Shown here: positions 5,806-7,468 of the stretch, in pieces
How positions within the stretch are numbered: the stretch's first letter is position 1
How the letters are laid out: every line of letters begins with the position of its first letter
Assembly: GCA_021731185.1 (NCBI GenBank)
Contig: JAKFXW010000017.1
Span: forward strand, 1 to 7,468
Direction of reading: 5' to 3'
Length of the DNA stretch: 7,468 bases
Source: Gallionellaceae bacterium
GTDB lineage: Bacteria; Pseudomonadota; Gammaproteobacteria; Burkholderiales; Gallionellaceae
Made by a program: the position numbers and the translations under genes
Notes under the pieces: generated by a model
Database searches by the model: none
Seen by the model: only the letters and a program-made list of their open reading frames with translations
Told to the model about the DNA's origin: nothing

Positions 5806-7347
5806 ATGAAGCTCAATCCATCTGAAATAAGCAATTTAATTCGTAGCCGCATCGAAAATTTTGAGGCGCAAACTCGTTCGAGAACAGAGGGCACAGTAGT
5901 GAATGTGTCAGATGGTATTGTGCGTATTCACGGATTATCTGATGTGATGCAAGGTGAAATGCTGGAATTTGCTAATAACACATTCGGCTTGGCGCTTAAT
6001 TTGGAGCGTGATTCAGTCGGCGCTGTTATCTTGGGTGATTATGAAAAAATTGCTGAAGGTGATACCGTTAAATGTACTGGCAGGATTCTGGAAGTACCGG
6101 TTGGTCCCGAACTGATTGGCCGTGTGGTAAATGCTTTGGGGCAGCCCATTGATGGAAAAGAGCCAATTAACGCTAAACTGACAGATAAGCTGGAAAAAGT
6201 TGCACCAGGTGTAATTGACAGACAATCCGTCACACAACCTGTACAAACGGGAATTAAGTCTATCGACTCGATGGTTCCAGTAGGTCGTGGTCAGCGTGAA
6301 TTAATTATTGGTGACCGGCAAACAGGAAAAACTGCCGTTGCGATTGATGCAATTATTAATCAAAAAGGTCAGAACATGACCTGTATTTATGTTGCGGTGG
6401 GACAAAAAGCCTCCACAGTCGCTAACGTAGTACGCAAGCTTACAGAACATGGCGCGATGGCCTACACCATTGTTGTGGTGGCAACCGCTTCGGATTCTGC
6501 TGCAATGCAATTTTTAGCACCTTATTCTGGTTGCACTATGGGTGAGTATTATCGTGATCGCGGACAAGACGCTTTGATTGTTTATGATGACCTGACCAAA
6601 CAAGCTTGGGCCTATCGTCAAATTTCTCTGCTCCTGCGACGTCCGCCAGGTCGTGAAGCCTATCCGGGGGACGTGTTTTATTTGCATTCACGCTTGCTTG
6701 AGCGAGCATCTCGCGTCAATGCTGAATATGTTGAAAAATTTACTAATGGTGCGGTAAAGGGGAAAACAGGATCCTTGACTGCATTGCCAATAATTGAAAC
6801 AGCGGCGGGCGATGTATCCGCGTTCGTACCAACCAATGTAATTTCCATTACTGACGGTCAGATATTTTTGGAAACGGATTTATTTAACGCAGGGATACGT
6901 CCTGCGATTAACGCGGGTATTTCAGTATCGCGTGTAGGCGGTGCAGCGCAAACCAAGGTAATTAAAAAGCTGGGTGGCGGTGTACGTTTGGCACTTGCGC
7001 AATATCGTGAACTGGCAGCATTTGCCCAGTTTGCTTCAGATTTGGACGAAGCAACACGCAAACAGCTGGAGCGTGGTCGTTTGGTCATGGAACTTATGAA
7101 ACAGGCGCAATACGCACCCTTATCTGTGGCTGAAATGGCAGTAACCTTATTTGCAATTAGCAAAGGTTCGTTTGATGGCGTGCCAATCAACAAGGTGCTG
7201 TCATTTGAGTCAGGTTTACACAAGTTTTTAAGTTCGCAGAATAAAGCCCTTATGGATGAGATCGAGGCGAAAAAGGATTTGTCCGGCGACAATGAAAAAA
7301 GCTTGGTTGCGGCTATTGAGCAATTTAAATCCACTGTCGTTTATTAA
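5806..7347 (+). CDS. atpA: F-type ATP synthase F1 subunit alpha
   Basis: Alpha alternates with beta in the F1 hexamer, binds nucleotide at the non-catalytic sites and supplies the arginine finger to the catalytic sites of beta. The 513 residues equal the E. coli length. The N-terminal LNPSEISNLI segment (3-12) is the delta-binding helix, followed by a beta-barrel domain to about residue 95. The Walker A loop is GDRQTGKT (169-176, K175). ALIVYDDLTKQA (256-267) contains the Walker B aspartate. RRPPGREAYPGDVFYLHSRLLERA spans 278-301 (given by position). R376 in SVSRVGGAAQ is the arginine finger. YRELAAFAQFASDLD (400-414) belongs to the C-terminal helical domain. The ATG at 5806 has AGGGA (5793-5797) 8 bases upstream. 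An in-frame ATG at 5785 is cut off by TAG at 5803-5805. The gap after atpH is 33 bases. Confidence 0.99.
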   Translation: MKLNPSEISNLIRSRIENFEAQTRSRTEGTVVNVSDGIVRIHGLSDVMQGEMLEFANNTFGLALNLERDSVGAVILGDYEKIAEGDTVKCTGRILEVPVGPELIGRVVNALGQPIDGKEPINAKLTDKLEKVAPGVIDRQSVTQPVQTGIKSIDSMVPVGRGQRELIIGDRQTGKTAVAIDAIINQKGQNMTCIYVAVGQKASTVANVVRKLTEHGAMAYTIVVVATASDSAAMQFLAPYSGCTMGEYYRDRGQDALIVYDDLTKQAWAYRQISLLLRRPPGREAYPGDVFYLHSRLLERASRVNAEYVEKFTNGAVKGKTGSLTALPIIETAAGDVSAFVPTNVISITDGQIFLETDLFNAGIRPAINAGISVSRVGGAAQTKVIKKLGGGVRLALAQYRELAAFAQFASDLDEATRKQLERGRLVMELMKQAQYAPLSVAEMAVTLFAISKGSFDGVPINKVLSFESGLHKFLSSQNKALMDEIEAKKDLSGDNEKSLVAAIEQFKSTVVY

Positions 7348-7362
7348 GCCGGAGAATCGACG

Positions 7363-7468
7363 ATGGCTGGCAGTAAAGAAATCCGCACAAAAATTAAGAG
7401 TGTAGAAAATACGCGCAAAATTACTCGTGCAATGGAAATGGTTGCGGCATCCAAGATGCGTAAAGCGC
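7363..7468 (+). CDS. atpG: F-type ATP synthase F1 subunit gamma, N-terminal fragment
   Basis: Gamma is the central rotor shaft linking the c-ring to the catalytic hexamer. Only 35 codons are inside the window; the gene continues past the end. The visible sequence begins MAGSKEIRTKIKSVENTRKI and continues with the invariant TRAMEMVAASKMRKA (positions 21-35), which forms the N-terminal helix of the coiled-coil shaft. This is nearly identical in pattern to E. coli gamma. The start has GGAGA (7351-7355) 7 bases upstream and lies 15 bases after the atpA stop. By synteny atpD and atpC should follow outside the window. Confidence 0.97.
   Translation, partial: MAGSKEIRTKIKSVENTRKITRAMEMVAASKMRKA

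Noticed and set aside
6858..7334. Long reverse-strand open frame (158 codons) inside atpA.
   Set aside because: It is a shadow of the strongly conserved alpha subunit; its Ser/Ala-rich composition follows from the complement of atpA codons.

Overview
The window is a stretch of housekeeping chromosome with every gene on the + strand. The order is mnmG (3' part), rsmG, parA, parB, atpI, atpB, atpE, atpF, atpH, atpA and the start of atpG. This is the conserved gidAB-parAB-atp block that lies near the replication origin in many Proteobacteria. Protein lengths match the Escherichia coli families closely (b 156 aa, delta 177 aa, alpha 513 aa). The N-terminal part of subunit a (SEYIKHHLQNL, then an extra loop before the first membrane helix) resembles beta- and some gammaproteobacterial versions. 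I infer a beta- or gammaproteobacterium with an AT-leaning genome, possibly Nitrosomonadales-like. That placement is recalled from family knowledge and was not tested by a search.

Layout. Positions 1-894 hold the C-terminal half of the tRNA-modifying enzyme MnmG, whose stop overlaps the GTG start of rsmG (891-1514), a 16S rRNA methyltransferase. parA (1517-2290) and parB (2300-3166) follow with gaps of 2 and 9 bases, so these four genes look co-transcribed. A 75-base gap (3167-3241) carries a very good sigma-70-type promoter with an extended -10, placed to drive the ATP synthase genes from atpI at 3242. The Fo genes (atpB, atpE, atpF) and F1 genes (atpH, atpA, atpG) follow in the standard order, and the window ends 35 codons into atpG.

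How the genes work together. MnmG and RsmG modify translation RNAs (tRNA wobble uridine and 16S G527). ParA and ParB form the chromosome segregation system acting on parS sites near the origin. The atp genes encode a proton-driven F-type ATP synthase: c carries a single carboxylate (Asp56) and a carries the essential Arg212. The leader of atpE has a strong ribosome-binding site preceded by an AU-rich stretch, as expected for the most highly translated subunit.

I found no mobile element, tRNA, CRISPR array, frameshifted gene or unknown gene, and no gene-free stretch longer than 75 bases. I see no evidence of a novel system here. The findings listed are modest sequence-level observations.
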